Source: an uncultured Bacteroides sp. (GTDB taxonomy: Bacteria > Bacteroidota > Bacteroidia > Bacteroidales > Bacteroidaceae). From it: DNA of 64,000 nt. Of this stretch, positions 36,817 to 45,931 are shown in pieces; position 1 is the first letter of the stretch; every line of letters starts with the position of its first letter. The notes under the pieces were generated by a model. It did no database searches and had not been told where the DNA came from. It worked only from the letters and a program-made list of their open reading frames with translations. Location of the stretch: contig UQTJ01000015.1 of NCBI GenBank assembly GCA_900544075.1, positions 9,547-73,546 on the forward strand, given 5' to 3'. The translations under genes were made by a program, and so were the position numbers.

Positions 36817-37358
36817 ATACTCTTCCTGTATTCATTTATTTTTTTCATTAATAGTGTCTTTGCTCTATAAAACTGCGACGACGAAGTATGTTCCGATATA
36901 CCTAACATAGAGGCTATTTCCTTGTGACTTTTCTCTTCAAAAACAAAAAGGTTGAATACCGTTCTGTATCCGTCAGGCAGTTCCCGAATCATCCTCATCA
37001 GTTCCTTGTTCGGAATATTGTTCACTTCGCCATCATCATCCAACTGCGTATCCGGCAATTGCTCAACCAGAGTTTCCTGCTGCATCTGCATGTTTTTCTT
37101 TCTCAGATATCCTAACGCCTCATTCACCATTACCCTGGAAAGCCATGCCTTGAGCGAACCGTCACCAAGATATTTAAATTGTCCTATCGACTGGTAAATC
37201 TTTATCATACCGTCATGAAATACATCTTGCGATGTATCCCTGTCACCTATATACCGAAGACATATAGCGAATAACTGACCGCCATAAACCTCATAGAGCC
37301 TTTTCCTGGCATCCGGGTCAGCTTTCGCACATTTTAAAGACAATTCTTCTTCAGTCAT
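36813..37358 (-). CDS. ECF-type RNA polymerase sigma factor
   Basis: A 181-residue sigma-70 of the extracytoplasmic-function type. Region 2 includes LFAICLRYIGDRDTSQDVFHDGMIKIY, shortened here to RDTSQDVFHDGMIKIY, and region 4 has the helix-turn-helix LPDGYRTVFNLFVFEEKSHK then EIASMLGISEHTSSSQFYRA. No region 3 is present. The downstream gene overlaps by 4 nt and is its likely regulator. A minus-strand -7 box TATTTTTG is at 37396-37403. Its target genes are not evident in the window. Confidence 0.92.
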   Translation of the reverse strand: MTEEELSLKCAKADPDARKRLYEVYGGQLFAICLRYIGDRDTSQDVFHDGMIKIYQSIGQFKYLGDGSLKAWLSRVMVNEALGYLRKKNMQMQQETLVEQLPDTQLDDDGEVNNIPNKELMRMIRELPDGYRTVFNLFVFEEKSHKEIASMLGISEHTSSSQFYRAKTLLMKKINEYRKSI

Positions 37359-37395
37359 ATTGGGATTTTTGTTCTATAGTTAAATGAATCAAAAG

Positions 37396-37403
37396 CAAAA
37401 ATA
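37396..37403 (-). promoter_or_regulatory. -7 promoter box for the ECF sigma factor gene
   Basis: The minus strand reads TATTTTTG, 37 nt upstream of the ATG. Confidence 0.5.
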
Positions 37404-37510
37404 CTGCATTAACTTATACTATTTTTTTTATTCCTATTTTTTAACACGTTTTTATGCAGTATCGTAAACTTAATTTCATTTTAAAGTCAGAACTTGCAAA
37501 CAACACTTTT

Positions 37511-38296
37511 ATGAAACTTAATATTAGCACAGTCGGCATAATCTGTATAAGTATCTTAGGAGCAATCCTACAGTCATGCATAAATAATGAAAACTATCCT
37601 GAACTATATCCTACAATGGGTACAGTCAACAATCTGAGCGATTATTCCATAAACTCGGATTTGTATGGCGATGTCATTCCCAAGAATCCGGACATAATAA
37701 GAAGCTACGAAGCAGACAGCATTGGACAAAGAATACTCGTCAACATAAATTTTCCAAATGCAGAGGATAAGGATTCCAAGGTTAACACCGGTAAGGAAGT
37801 TACTATATACGATTTATATAAAGTACTGACAAAAAAGGCTGATGACTTGAGATTAAACAATGACGAAGATAAAGAAAGTTTCGGAAATGATTTAATAGAG
37901 ATAACATACGCAAACATCAGCAACGAACATCTGAATATCGAGTTCAATATCTCGGGAAGCAATGAAACAATCCCCCACCGTATCAGTCTGCTACTTACAG
38001 AAAATACACAGATAGACGATGAGGGACTGTTAGAGGTTGAGCTTCGCCACAATAAAAACTCCGATAATGGCGACAAACTCTATTGGGGTATAGCGTCGTT
38101 TACTCTTTCAAGCATACCGGAATACTCTAACGCCAACTTTAAAGGTTTCAGAATAAAATACCAGTCTGAGGACAATACTACATCTGAAACAATTGTCAGA
38201 CTACAAAGTTCAAGCCAGACAAGAATTGTCAGAAGCATGGAATCCTCGCAGGAAATCGGCAACAGGCATTCTCTTTTTGCCCGCCAGCTGCAGTGA
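37511..38296 (+). CDS. NigD-like lipoprotein
   Basis: A 261-residue lipoprotein starting MKLNISTVGIICIS with lipobox ILQSC. An upstream in-frame ATG at 37454 adds 19 residues ahead of the signal peptide and is rejected. The N-terminal OB-like domain (GTVNNLSDYSINSDLYGDV) and the C-terminal domain (LNIEFNISGSNETIPHRISL) fit NigD-like proteins of Bacteroidales, named after a bacteriocin-immunity locus but of unknown general function. The reading frame runs 87 bp into the antisense of fmt, so the last 28 residues or so look like an extension beyond the usual family end. Confidence 0.78.
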   Translation: MKLNISTVGIICISILGAILQSCINNENYPELYPTMGTVNNLSDYSINSDLYGDVIPKNPDIIRSYEADSIGQRILVNINFPNAEDKDSKVNTGKEVTIYDLYKVLTKKADDLRLNNDEDKESFGNDLIEITYANISNEHLNIEFNISGSNETIPHRISLLLTENTQIDDEGLLEVELRHNKNSDNGDKLYWGIASFTLSSIPEYSNANFKGFRIKYQSEDNTTSETIVRLQSSSQTRIVRSMESSQEIGNRHSLFARQLQ

Positions 38297-39181
38297 CAAT
38301 ACATTGACATAGCCGTCTGTTGAAGCTACATGCAGATAAGTTTTATTGTCTGTCAAAATAGTTCCAGGCTTATAATCATGGCTACAGAATATCTTCTCTG
38401 TTTCAAAAATCTTGAGCATGACCGGAGCTGAGTTTCCCTGATACAGTTCTGTCCATGCTGCAGGATATGGCGACAGCCCTCTCACGAAGTCATACACTTT
38501 CTTCACTCCTGCATTCCAGTCTATACGGCATGTTTCCTTGAAAATCTTCGGTGCCGGACGCAATTCGTCTACTTTTACAAGCTCCTCCTGAGGAGTAGTC
38601 TTAACGTTTCCTTCAAGAATGGCATCTACTGTCTTGAGCACTAAATCTCCTCCAAGCATCATAAGCTTGTCATATACCACTTCTACATTGTCCGTATCGG
38701 CAATAGGCACTCTTACCTGGTCTATAATCTCACCAGTATCTATCTCATGTTTCAGGAAAAATGTTGTTATACCTGTTTCTGTATCACCGTTTATCACAGC
38801 CCAGTTTATAGGAGCTGCACCTCTGTACTGCGGCAATAACGACGCATGCAGATTGAATGTACCCATAGGAGGCATATTCCATACAACTTCAGGCAACATT
38901 CTGAAAGCAACCACAATCTGCAAATCGGCCTTCAGCGAACGAAGTTCTTCTACGAAAGCCTCATCCTTAAGCTTCTCCGGCTGTAATACCTTCAATCCCT
39001 GAGATACGGCATACTGCTTTACCGGACTTGGCTGAAGGACACTGCCATGACGTCCCATAGGTTTGTCAGGCATGGTTATTACTGCCACTATATTATATCC
39101 ACCTTCCACGAGTCTGCGCAGACTTTCTACCGCAAACTCTGGTGTACCCATATAAACTATACGCAAATCTTTCTTTTCCAT
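38210..39181 (-). CDS. fmt: Methionyl-tRNA formyltransferase
   Basis: A 323-residue Fmt, which formylates initiator Met-tRNA. The N-terminal Rossmann-like domain has MGTPEFAVESL and the formyl-folate site FNLHASLLPQYRGAAPINWA with the catalytic Asn-His-Asp set (HEIDTGEIIDQ). The C-terminal OB domain ends LAGKKRMPVADFLRG, a conserved terminus, so the stop is genuine. The gene overlaps the end of the convergent NigD-like gene by 87 bp. It lies 10 nt downstream of the ClC gene. Confidence 0.95.
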   Translation of the reverse strand: MEKKDLRIVYMGTPEFAVESLRRLVEGGYNIVAVITMPDKPMGRHGSVLQPSPVKQYAVSQGLKVLQPEKLKDEAFVEELRSLKADLQIVVAFRMLPEVVWNMPPMGTFNLHASLLPQYRGAAPINWAVINGDTETGITTFFLKHEIDTGEIIDQVRVPIADTDNVEVVYDKLMMLGGDLVLKTVDAILEGNVKTTPQEELVKVDELRPAPKIFKETCRIDWNAGVKKVYDFVRGLSPYPAAWTELYQGNSAPVMLKIFETEKIFCSHDYKPGTILTDNKTYLHVASTDGYVNVLSLQLAGKKRMPVADFLRGFHASDNSCLA

Positions 39182-39191
39182 AATCTTAAGT

Positions 39192-40988
39192 TTATTCTGC
39201 CGAGAAGTCTACAAGTACCTGACGGTAAGTATTGAGCATCTTCGACTTTGAAACAAATCCTTTATATTTATTATCCTCGTCCACTACAGGAAGGTTCCAT
39301 GCCTTTGTAGAATCGAACTTCTCCATAACCTCTTCCATAGAATCCGTAGTGACAAGTTTAGCCTTAGGAACAGTCATAAAACTTTCCACAGTATATCTGT
39401 GATACAACTCCTGACGGAACATTATATTCCTTATGTCGTCAAGATTGACTATTCCTATGAGCTCATCATTGGCATCTATCACAGGGAACATATTTCTACT
39501 TGACTTTGAGATGACCTTCACCATCTGCGCCAAATCCATTTCCGGTTTCACTGTAAGGAAGTCTGTTTCCATTATGCTCTCAATATTCATCATAGTAAGT
39601 ACAGCCTTGTCCTTGTGGTGAGTGATAAGTTCTCCTTTCTTGGCCAGACGCATTGAATATATACTATGAGGCTCGAACACCTTTATAGTAAGATACGCAA
39701 ATACGGAAACAATCATAAGAGGAAGGAACAATCCGTATCCGCCGGTAAGCTCAGCAATAAGGAACACCCCGGTAAGAGGGGCATGCATCACCCCAGACAT
39801 AAGTCCGGCCATACCCATAAGAGCAAAGTTCTTCTCAGGTATATATGTACTTCCTATATTGAACTCATTGCATAAATGAGAGAATACGAATCCGGCTATA
39901 CATCCCAGGAACAGACTTGGTGCAAAAATACCACCACATCCTCCACCACCATTGGTCGCACTTGAAGCAAAAACCTTGAACAGAATGATAAGCAACAGAT
40001 ACACTACCAGAAGTCCGCTATGACCATAGAACAGAGAATTGTTCATTACCGTATCCCACTCAGTGCTTGAAGTTCCGTTAAGCAGAAGCGATATAGTGTC
40101 ATAACCTTCACCATAGAGAGGAGGGAAAAGGAAGATAAGGATACTCAGCATTATACCTCCGAGCACAAACTTTGAATACGGGCTGGAGAAACGCCTGAAT
40201 ATATTCTCAATCCAGTTCATCGAACGTGTAAAATACCATGCTATCAAACCGCAGAAAATCCCCAATACCATAGCATAAGGAATGCGCTCAAGAGCAAAAG
40301 GATAGTCCAATGTGAACTGGAACATAGCCTCCGTACCTGTAAGCAGATAAGACATACATGCAGCCGTAACACTTGAAATAAGCAGTGGCAGCAGAGAAGC
40401 CATTGTCAGGTCGAACATAAGCACCTCAAGGGTAAATACCAGTCCGGCTATAGGTGCCTTGAATATTCCGGACACAGCACCTGCAGCACCACACCCCAAC
40501 AGCAGCATAAGAGTCTTATGATCCATACGGAACATGCTTCCAAGGTTGGAACCTATGGCAGACCCCGTAAGAACTATAGGCGCCTCGGCTCCTACAGATC
40601 CACCGAAACCGATGGTTATTGCTGATGCGCAGACAGACGACCACACATTATGTCCCTTTATCCTACTCTGACGACGCGAAATCGCATACAAAATCTTAGT
40701 CACACCATGGCTTATGTCATCGCGTACAATATATCTGATAAACAGTCCGGTAATGAAAATTCCGGCTACCGGATAGACCAGATACAGCCAGTTGGCTCCT
40801 GTTGTATCAAAGTTCTCAGTAAGGAACTCCTTTATATATTCTACAAGGAACTTCAGGACAAAAGCAGCCAGAGCAGTAAAGATACCTACCAGGAAACTAA
40901 GTATGAGTATGAACTGCTTATCGGTGATATGCTTTTCTCTCCACTTCAGAAAACTCTGCAAAAAAGAAAATTTTTCCTTAGTCTTCAT
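39192..40988 (-). CDS. ClC-type chloride channel/transporter with CBS domains
   Basis: A 598-residue protein. The membrane part (about 20-440) carries the ClC signatures GFGGSVGAEAPIVLTG (with the gating-type Glu) and GGGCGGIFAPSLFLG; the selectivity-filter GSGIP motif is not conserved (DISHGVTKIL instead). Two cytosolic CBS domains follow (about 465-590, for example FPVIDANDELIGIVNLDDI and LPVVDEDNKYKGFVS), which commonly sense nucleotides. It may move chloride or another anion, with or without protons. It is 21 nt downstream of the YrdC-family gene, and fmt follows it. Confidence 0.9.
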   Translation of the reverse strand: MKTKEKFSFLQSFLKWREKHITDKQFILILSFLVGIFTALAAFVLKFLVEYIKEFLTENFDTTGANWLYLVYPVAGIFITGLFIRYIVRDDISHGVTKILYAISRRQSRIKGHNVWSSVCASAITIGFGGSVGAEAPIVLTGSAIGSNLGSMFRMDHKTLMLLLGCGAAGAVSGIFKAPIAGLVFTLEVLMFDLTMASLLPLLISSVTAACMSYLLTGTEAMFQFTLDYPFALERIPYAMVLGIFCGLIAWYFTRSMNWIENIFRRFSSPYSKFVLGGIMLSILIFLFPPLYGEGYDTISLLLNGTSSTEWDTVMNNSLFYGHSGLLVVYLLLIILFKVFASSATNGGGGCGGIFAPSLFLGCIAGFVFSHLCNEFNIGSTYIPEKNFALMGMAGLMSGVMHAPLTGVFLIAELTGGYGLFLPLMIVSVFAYLTIKVFEPHSIYSMRLAKKGELITHHKDKAVLTMMNIESIMETDFLTVKPEMDLAQMVKVISKSSRNMFPVIDANDELIGIVNLDDIRNIMFRQELYHRYTVESFMTVPKAKLVTTDSMEEVMEKFDSTKAWNLPVVDEDNKYKGFVSKSKMLNTYRQVLVDFSAE

Positions 40989-41009
40989 TCTCCAGCAAAT
41001 TTATATCAA

Positions 41010-41576
41010 CTACTCTCTGATAACTTTAACTACACCGCCCTTGCCAAGTTTGATTATACTTGACGGTTTTGCAGGACCGGTTTCCTCTCTTCTGTAGTCT
41101 ACAATATAGTCTACAGCATTCTTTATTTCCTCACTGATTTCGCTGAATACGGCAGGAGAAGGCTCACCGCTGATATTTGCCGAAGTGGAGACAATCGGTT
41201 TTTTGAATCTGAAACAAAGCTGTTTTGAGAATTCTTCCGAAGTAACCCTTATACCCACGCTGCCATCCTCGGCAATAAGGTTTGGCGCAAGATTTCTTGC
41301 TCCATCATAGATTATTGTAAGCGGTTTTGTTGTCATCTCTATCAAATCCCATGCCACATTAGGCACATCGCTGACATACGATTCAACTTTTACCGGACTG
41401 TCCACCAACACTAACATAGCCTTACTGTCAGCCCTGCGCTTAATTTCAAAAACCTTCTTTACTGCCTCTTCGTTTGTTGCATCGCAACCTATACCCCACA
41501 CTGTATCTGTAGGATATAGGATTACTCCGCCTTTATACATGACTTCGCATGCCTTTTTAATTTCATCATTCATCAT
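41010..41576 (-). CDS. Threonylcarbamoyl-AMP synthase (YrdC/Sua5 family)
   Basis: A 188-residue YrdC-domain protein, the short TsaC-like form without the Sua5 C-terminal domain. Conserved parts are ILYPTDTVWGIGCDATNEEA (nucleotide-binding), KRRADSKAM and TSANISGEPSPAVF. It forms threonylcarbamoyl-AMP, precursor of t6A37, which the MtaB encoded at 18797-20116 can further methylthiolate. It lies 9 nt after mrp on the same strand. Confidence 0.9.
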   Translation of the reverse strand: MMNDEIKKACEVMYKGGVILYPTDTVWGIGCDATNEEAVKKVFEIKRRADSKAMLVLVDSPVKVESYVSDVPNVAWDLIEMTTKPLTIIYDGARNLAPNLIAEDGSVGIRVTSEEFSKQLCFRFKKPIVSTSANISGEPSPAVFSEISEEIKNAVDYIVDYRREETGPAKPSSIIKLGKGGVVKVIRE

Positions 41577-41585
41577 AACCCTATA

Positions 41586-42686
41586 TTATTTATGAGTCTG
41601 TACAATCTGTGTCGGAGCAATTTCAGCATTCCTTTTTTCAGTCTGTTCTACCACATTCTTGGCAAGTTCGATAAATGCCTGTCCTGTAATAGAATCTTCG
41701 TTAAGAGCCACCGGAGTACCGTTATCTCCTCCTTCGCATATGCTCTGCACGATAGGAATCTGTCCCAATAAAGGTACATTAAGCTCTTCTGCCAGTCTTT
41801 TTGTTCCTTCCTTTCCGAACAGATAGTATTTGTTTTCAGGAAGTTCTGCCGGAGTAAACCAAGCCATATTTTCCACCAGACCGAGGATAGGCACATTCAC
41901 CTTATCATTCTGATACATATTGATACCCTTGCGTGCATCAGCCAAAGCCACTTCCTGAGGTGTACTTACTATCACCGCACCCGTAATGGCAAGGTTCTGC
42001 AAGAGAGTAAGATGAATATCGCTTGTTCCCGGAGGAGTGTCAAGAACGAAATAATCGAGTTCTCCCCATTTTGCGTCACCCACGAGCTGTTTCAAGGCAT
42101 TGCTTGCCATTGCTCCGCGCCAGAGAGTGGCCTGTTCAGGACTTACGAAGAATCCTATAGACAACAACTCTATACCATATTTTTCTACCGGTACAATCAA
42201 ATCGCGTCCGCCAACTTCTTCTGCATATGGACGTGCATCTTCCACCTGAAACATCTTCGGTACAGACGGACCGAAGATATCAGCGTCGAGCAGACCGACT
42301 TTGTAGCCCAACTTAGAGAGAGCAACAGCAAGGTTTGCGGCCACAGTCGATTTACCTACACCACCCTTACCGGATGATACGGCAATCACATTCTTCACCT
42401 GAGGAAGGAGTTTTCCCGGTTCAGGACGTGCAGCCTGCTTGCTTTCTGTTGTTATGTTTACTTCTACCTCTTTGGAAACATATGTATGGATAGCAGTTTC
42501 TGCCGATTTAACTACAGATTTCATAAACGGGTCTGTAGGCTTTTCGAAAATAATCGAGAAGCTTACTTTCATTCCGTCTATACGGAGATTGTCGGCCACC
42601 ATTTCAGCCTCAACAATATTTTTCCCGTTTCCAGGATAACGCACTGTAGAGAGTGCGTCAAGAATCAATTTTGGATATAGTGTCAT
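41586..42686 (-). CDS. Mrp/ApbC-type P-loop ATPase, iron-sulfur carrier family
   Basis: A 366-residue Mrp protein. An N-terminal MIP18/DUF59-like domain (about 1-90) precedes a MinD/NifH-fold ATPase with the deviant Walker A SSGKGGVGKSTVAANL, DADIFGPSVPKMF (Walker A') and DYFVLDTPPGTSD (Walker B). Where many Mrp/ApbC proteins have a C-terminal CxxC that binds the cluster, this one reads WFTPAELPENKYYLFGKEG with no Cys, as is usual in Bacteroides relatives. Its role as a Fe-S carrier is therefore less certain. The 11-bp array at 42698-42741 lies directly upstream. Confidence 0.85.
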   Translation of the reverse strand: MTLYPKLILDALSTVRYPGNGKNIVEAEMVADNLRIDGMKVSFSIIFEKPTDPFMKSVVKSAETAIHTYVSKEVEVNITTESKQAARPEPGKLLPQVKNVIAVSSGKGGVGKSTVAANLAVALSKLGYKVGLLDADIFGPSVPKMFQVEDARPYAEEVGGRDLIVPVEKYGIELLSIGFFVSPEQATLWRGAMASNALKQLVGDAKWGELDYFVLDTPPGTSDIHLTLLQNLAITGAVIVSTPQEVALADARKGINMYQNDKVNVPILGLVENMAWFTPAELPENKYYLFGKEGTKRLAEELNVPLLGQIPIVQSICEGGDNGTPVALNEDSITGQAFIELAKNVVEQTEKRNAEIAPTQIVQTHK

Positions 42687-42697
42687 AATTGTTTTTT

Positions 42698-42741
42698 ATT
42701 TAAACATCGTTTAATCAGTATTTAAGAACCATTCAAACGTC
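42698..42741. repeat. 11-bp-period palindromic array (4 units) upstream of mrp
   Basis: Units start at 42698, 42709, 42720 and 42731: ATTTAAACATC, GTTTAATCAGT, ATTTAAGAACC, ATTCAAACGTC. The octamers follow RTTYRAAY with two exact matches, and the spacing is 11 bp throughout. It fills the 66-bp gap between trmB and mrp on the same strand. Confidence 0.68.
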
Positions 42742-42752
42742 CTTATATCGAA

Positions 42753-43511
42753 TTATTTACTGGTCTTAAGTCCACTTCTTTTGCTACGGTTATAGCTTCT
42801 GTAGTCATCAAGTTCGATTTCCACATCCGGTTCCTTCAGCTCACCTTCCTGCGGCAGTCTGAACTTGATATACTTGATATTCAGACCTCTGTCAAGCCAC
42901 TGCTGTTCGTAGTATGTACGAATACTGAGAATATCATCATCCATTCCCGAATGATAAAGGTCGTCAGTAATAAATTCTACAGGCAAATTGTTAGCCTCTA
43001 TCATATATTTGGTATATGTAAACATGAAATTACTGTCAGTCTTCAGATGTACCACCCCACCCGGAACGAGAAATTTCCTGTATCTTTCCATGAAATAAGT
43101 GGAAGTAAGACGCTTTGTAGCCTTCTTCATCTGTGGGTCCGAGAATGTAAGCCATATTTCGCTAACCTCTCCCGGTGCGAAGAAACGGTCTATAATCTCT
43201 ATATTAGTACGCAGGAAAGCAGCATTTTTCAGTCCTTCATTCAAAGCCTCTGTAGCTCCGGTCCACATACGCGCACCCTTTATATCAACCCCTATAAAAT
43301 TCTTGTCAGAATATCTCCTTGCAAGTCCTACGGTGTATTCACCTCTTCCGCAACCAAGTTCCAGAACGATAGGATTATCATTCTTGAAGAAGTCACGGTT
43401 CCAGTTTCCCTTCATCTCGAAGTTAACTTCATCAACCACCGAATACGGATATTCGAACACATGCGGATATTCCGCCATATCTGCAAATTTAGCTAATTTA
43501 CCTTTTCCCAT
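42753..43511 (-). CDS. trmB: tRNA (guanine-N7-)-methyltransferase
   Basis: A 252-residue TrmB that methylates G46 of tRNA. The SAM-binding motif is VLELGCGRGEYTVGLA, followed by FIGVDIKGARMW, IWLTFSDPQMKKATKRLTS (the conserved substrate and catalytic region) and HLKTDSNFMFTYT. The C-terminal part is extended and basic (YNRSKRSGLKTSK). It has a minus-strand -7 box at 43530-43537 (TAACTTTG). Confidence 0.93.
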   Translation of the reverse strand: MGKGKLAKFADMAEYPHVFEYPYSVVDEVNFEMKGNWNRDFFKNDNPIVLELGCGRGEYTVGLARRYSDKNFIGVDIKGARMWTGATEALNEGLKNAAFLRTNIEIIDRFFAPGEVSEIWLTFSDPQMKKATKRLTSTYFMERYRKFLVPGGVVHLKTDSNFMFTYTKYMIEANNLPVEFITDDLYHSGMDDDILSIRTYYEQQWLDRGLNIKYIKFRLPQEGELKEPDVEIELDDYRSYNRSKRSGLKTSK

Positions 43512-43529
43512 GTTATTCCAATTTGCTTA

Positions 43530-43537
43530 CAAAGTTA
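43530..43537 (-). promoter_or_regulatory. -7 promoter box for trmB
   Basis: The minus strand reads TAACTTTG, 18 nt upstream of the trmB ATG. Confidence 0.55.
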
Positions 43538-43560
43538 TAGAATATAGTTATAAATAAAAA

Positions 43561-43595
43561 ATTTATCCACCCCTATATTATAGGAGTGGATAAAT
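43561..43595 (-). terminator. Terminator of the small lipoprotein gene
   Basis: ATTTATCCACcCCTA (43561-43575) pairs with TAGGaGTGGATAAAT (43581-43595), 14 of 15 pairs. On the minus strand it is followed by a T-rich run, 20 nt after the stop of the gene at 43616. Confidence 0.8.
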
Positions 43596-43615
43596 GCAGT
43601 TTATTCAATATAAGA

Positions 43616-44074
43616 TTAATCCTCAACCTGAATCCAATGCTTGGACAATGGAGAAGTATCTTCACCTTTGAAAGTTCGTTTTATTGTATCAAAAAGCTTT
43701 CCATTAAAGTAGACTTTAACTTCTGTTGTCATACTTTTAGTCAAGTCCTCACAATAGGCCAATTGGACAAAAATCAAAGTAATGCCATCATCTGCTGTTT
43801 CATAACTGTAAAAACTTCTCTTCGATTCTTTTTCACTTAAAGAATACGAAGTACCCAAATCATTACCGTTCTCGTCGTATATTCCGTTATTTAATCCATT
43901 TCCTCCAGTTATTGAAGTATCTATAGTAAAGTACTCCAAATCTCCAGTTTGGGTTACCTCTATTTTATACTTACCTTTCACTGCATTAGAGCCTCCCTCA
44001 GGTTCATTCTTACTACAAGAAGAAACAAAAAACAAGCCAATTATGATAAAAATACAATAAACAAACTTCTTCAT
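43616..44074 (-). CDS. Small hypothetical lipoprotein
   Basis: A 152-residue protein starting MKKFVYCIFIIIGLFFVSSC, with lipobox VSSC. An ATG nine codons upstream would put residues before the signal peptide, so this start is chosen. The mature part has a short Gly/Glu spacer, then a beta-rich region (YKIEVTQTGDLEYFTIDTS and VKVYFNGKLFDTIKRTF). I do not recognise a family. It has its own terminator at 43561-43595. Confidence 0.65.
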   Translation of the reverse strand: MKKFVYCIFIIIGLFFVSSCSKNEPEGGSNAVKGKYKIEVTQTGDLEYFTIDTSITGGNGLNNGIYDENGNDLGTSYSLSEKESKRSFYSYETADDGITLIFVQLAYCEDLTKSMTTEVKVYFNGKLFDTIKRTFKGEDTSPLSKHWIQVED

Positions 44075-44184
44075 CTCTTTATTTAATTCTATATAAAACA
44101 AATTATCAAATACTCTCTCTATAACAACAGTTTACCAATTATCTCTGATTTACGAATAAACATTAATAAATTTCCCAACAACAT

Positions 44185-44823
44185 TTATTCCTGTACATCA
44201 GAGAGTTCATCTTCTGCATATGCTGCTTTCTGTTCATCAGCAGTCAAATTACGATAGACAACAGCTGAACATCCCATACCGATAATAACATAAGCTATAA
44301 CAAGGCACAGAATAAGCAGAATACCCAAGAGTGGAATAAGACCGAATATAAACGACAATATAGAGTATGCAATACCTAAGATGAACTGAACTCCAAAAAT
44401 TGTCCATTTATATCCATATGTAGCTTTGTTACTCTGTACCATAGCTTCACCAGGCGCAACTCCTTTGTCCAATAATATATAAATAGCCAATGACCATCCT
44501 AAACTGATAACAATGGCAGGAACTATCATGAAAAACAGTGCCGGAATTACAGCCATAGCCATCAGTCCTATCAGAGTAAAATATTCTCCCATATATTTAC
44601 GATACTTACTGTCAAAAATAAATACCGGAGAAATGACCTTGCCTTTGCTCAATTCAATAGGAATTGTAGTCATGGCAATGGTAGTACCAACATTCAAATA
44701 TGGTATCCATATTGTAACAATCCAAAGTACTGTTGCAACCAACAATGATACCGCATTTTTCATACCCAATGATATTCCCTCTGAGAGAACACCCATCACT
44801 GTAATCTTCTCCTGTGTTTCCAT
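44185..44823 (-). CDS. Integral membrane protein of unknown function
   Basis: A 212-residue membrane protein with about five or six hydrophobic helices (around 24-44, 45-60, 78-103, 105-122, 140-165 and 168-190) and an acidic C-terminus (DEQKAAYAEDELSDVQE). The motif YILLDKGVAPGEAMVQSN resembles membrane-bundle proteins related to DUF975 and glycerophosphodiesterase membrane domains, but this is a weak impression. It lies 41 nt downstream of ilvE on the same strand and may be co-transcribed with it. Confidence 0.65.
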   Translation of the reverse strand: METQEKITVMGVLSEGISLGMKNAVSLLVATVLWIVTIWIPYLNVGTTIAMTTIPIELSKGKVISPVFIFDSKYRKYMGEYFTLIGLMAMAVIPALFFMIVPAIVISLGWSLAIYILLDKGVAPGEAMVQSNKATYGYKWTIFGVQFILGIAYSILSFIFGLIPLLGILLILCLVIAYVIIGMGCSAVVYRNLTADEQKAAYAEDELSDVQE

Positions 44824-44863
44824 AATAGTTTTTTTTAAAAAGTTTATAATAGTATGTACAATC

Positions 44864-45883
44864 TTATTCTACTATCATCACCCATCCGTACGGATCCGGT
44901 TCGTCACCATACTGAATAGCACGCAACTTATTGTAAAGTTTTTCGCTTATAGGACCCGGCTTGCCATTCTTTGCAATAACGTATGATTTATTGTTTTCCA
45001 AATCATCGATACGTTCTATAGGGCTGATAACGGCTGCTGTACCGCATGCTCCGGCTTCTTCGAATGTTTCAAGCTCCTCTTCAGCAATAGGACGACGTTC
45101 AACTTTCAACCCCATATCTTCAGCCAACTGCATCAAGCTTCTGTTTGTGATAGAAGGCAGAATAGATGTAGAAAGCGGAGTTACATAAGTATTGTCTTTG
45201 ATACCGAAGAAGTTGGCAGCACCACACTCGTCGATATATTTCTTTTCCTTTGCATCAAGATAGAACTCGCTTGCATAGCCGGCATCGTGAGCCATTTTAT
45301 TGGCACGAAGACTTGCAGCATAGTTACCACCTACCTTGAAAGTACCTGTTCCAAGCGGAGCGGCACGGTCAAACTGACGGATTATCACATAAGGGTTAGT
45401 AGCAAATCCACCTTTGAAATAAGGACCTACCGGAGTGACAAAGACTACGAAAAGATACTCACTGGCCGGATGTACGCCCACCTGTGCTCCTGTACCGATA
45501 AGCAACGGACGGATATACAAAGAAGCACCGCTTTCATATGGAGGCAGAAAACGTTCGTTTGCCTTAACCACTTTCTTTACAGCTTCGCAGAACAGTTCTG
45601 TAGGAAACTCCGGCATAAGAATACCGTTGCAAGTGCTTTGCAAACGTTCTGCATTTGCCTGTGGACGGAACACACGAATCTTTCCATCCTTTCCGCGATA
45701 TGCCTTAAGTCCTTCAAAAGCTTCCTGTCCATAATGCAGACATGTTGCCGCCATATGGATATTAAGTGTTTCTTCCGAACAAAGTTCCAATTCACCCCAC
45801 TTTCCGTCGCGATAATAGCAACGTACGTTGTAATCTGTCTTCATATAACCGAAAGACAAATTAGACCAGTCAATTTCTTTCAT
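44864..45883 (-). CDS. ilvE: Branched-chain amino acid aminotransferase
   Basis: A 339-residue fold-type IV aminotransferase of the long, eukaryote-like BCAT group. The PLP-binding Lys is in FKVGGNYAASLRANK, and LDAKEKKYIDECGAANFF and EEAGACGTAAVISPI are conserved cofactor and substrate blocks. It interconverts Val, Leu and Ile with their 2-oxo acids using 2-oxoglutarate. A good promoter is at 45932-45962, 48 nt upstream. The following gene on the strand is a membrane protein of unknown function. Confidence 0.95.
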   Translation of the reverse strand: MKEIDWSNLSFGYMKTDYNVRCYYRDGKWGELELCSEETLNIHMAATCLHYGQEAFEGLKAYRGKDGKIRVFRPQANAERLQSTCNGILMPEFPTELFCEAVKKVVKANERFLPPYESGASLYIRPLLIGTGAQVGVHPASEYLFVVFVTPVGPYFKGGFATNPYVIIRQFDRAAPLGTGTFKVGGNYAASLRANKMAHDAGYASEFYLDAKEKKYIDECGAANFFGIKDNTYVTPLSTSILPSITNRSLMQLAEDMGLKVERRPIAEEELETFEEAGACGTAAVISPIERIDDLENNKSYVIAKNGKPGPISEKLYNKLRAIQYGDEPDPYGWVMIVE

Positions 45884-45931
45884 AACTATATTATTTAATA
45901 TTTTTTGTTTTCAATTATATTACATTGACGG

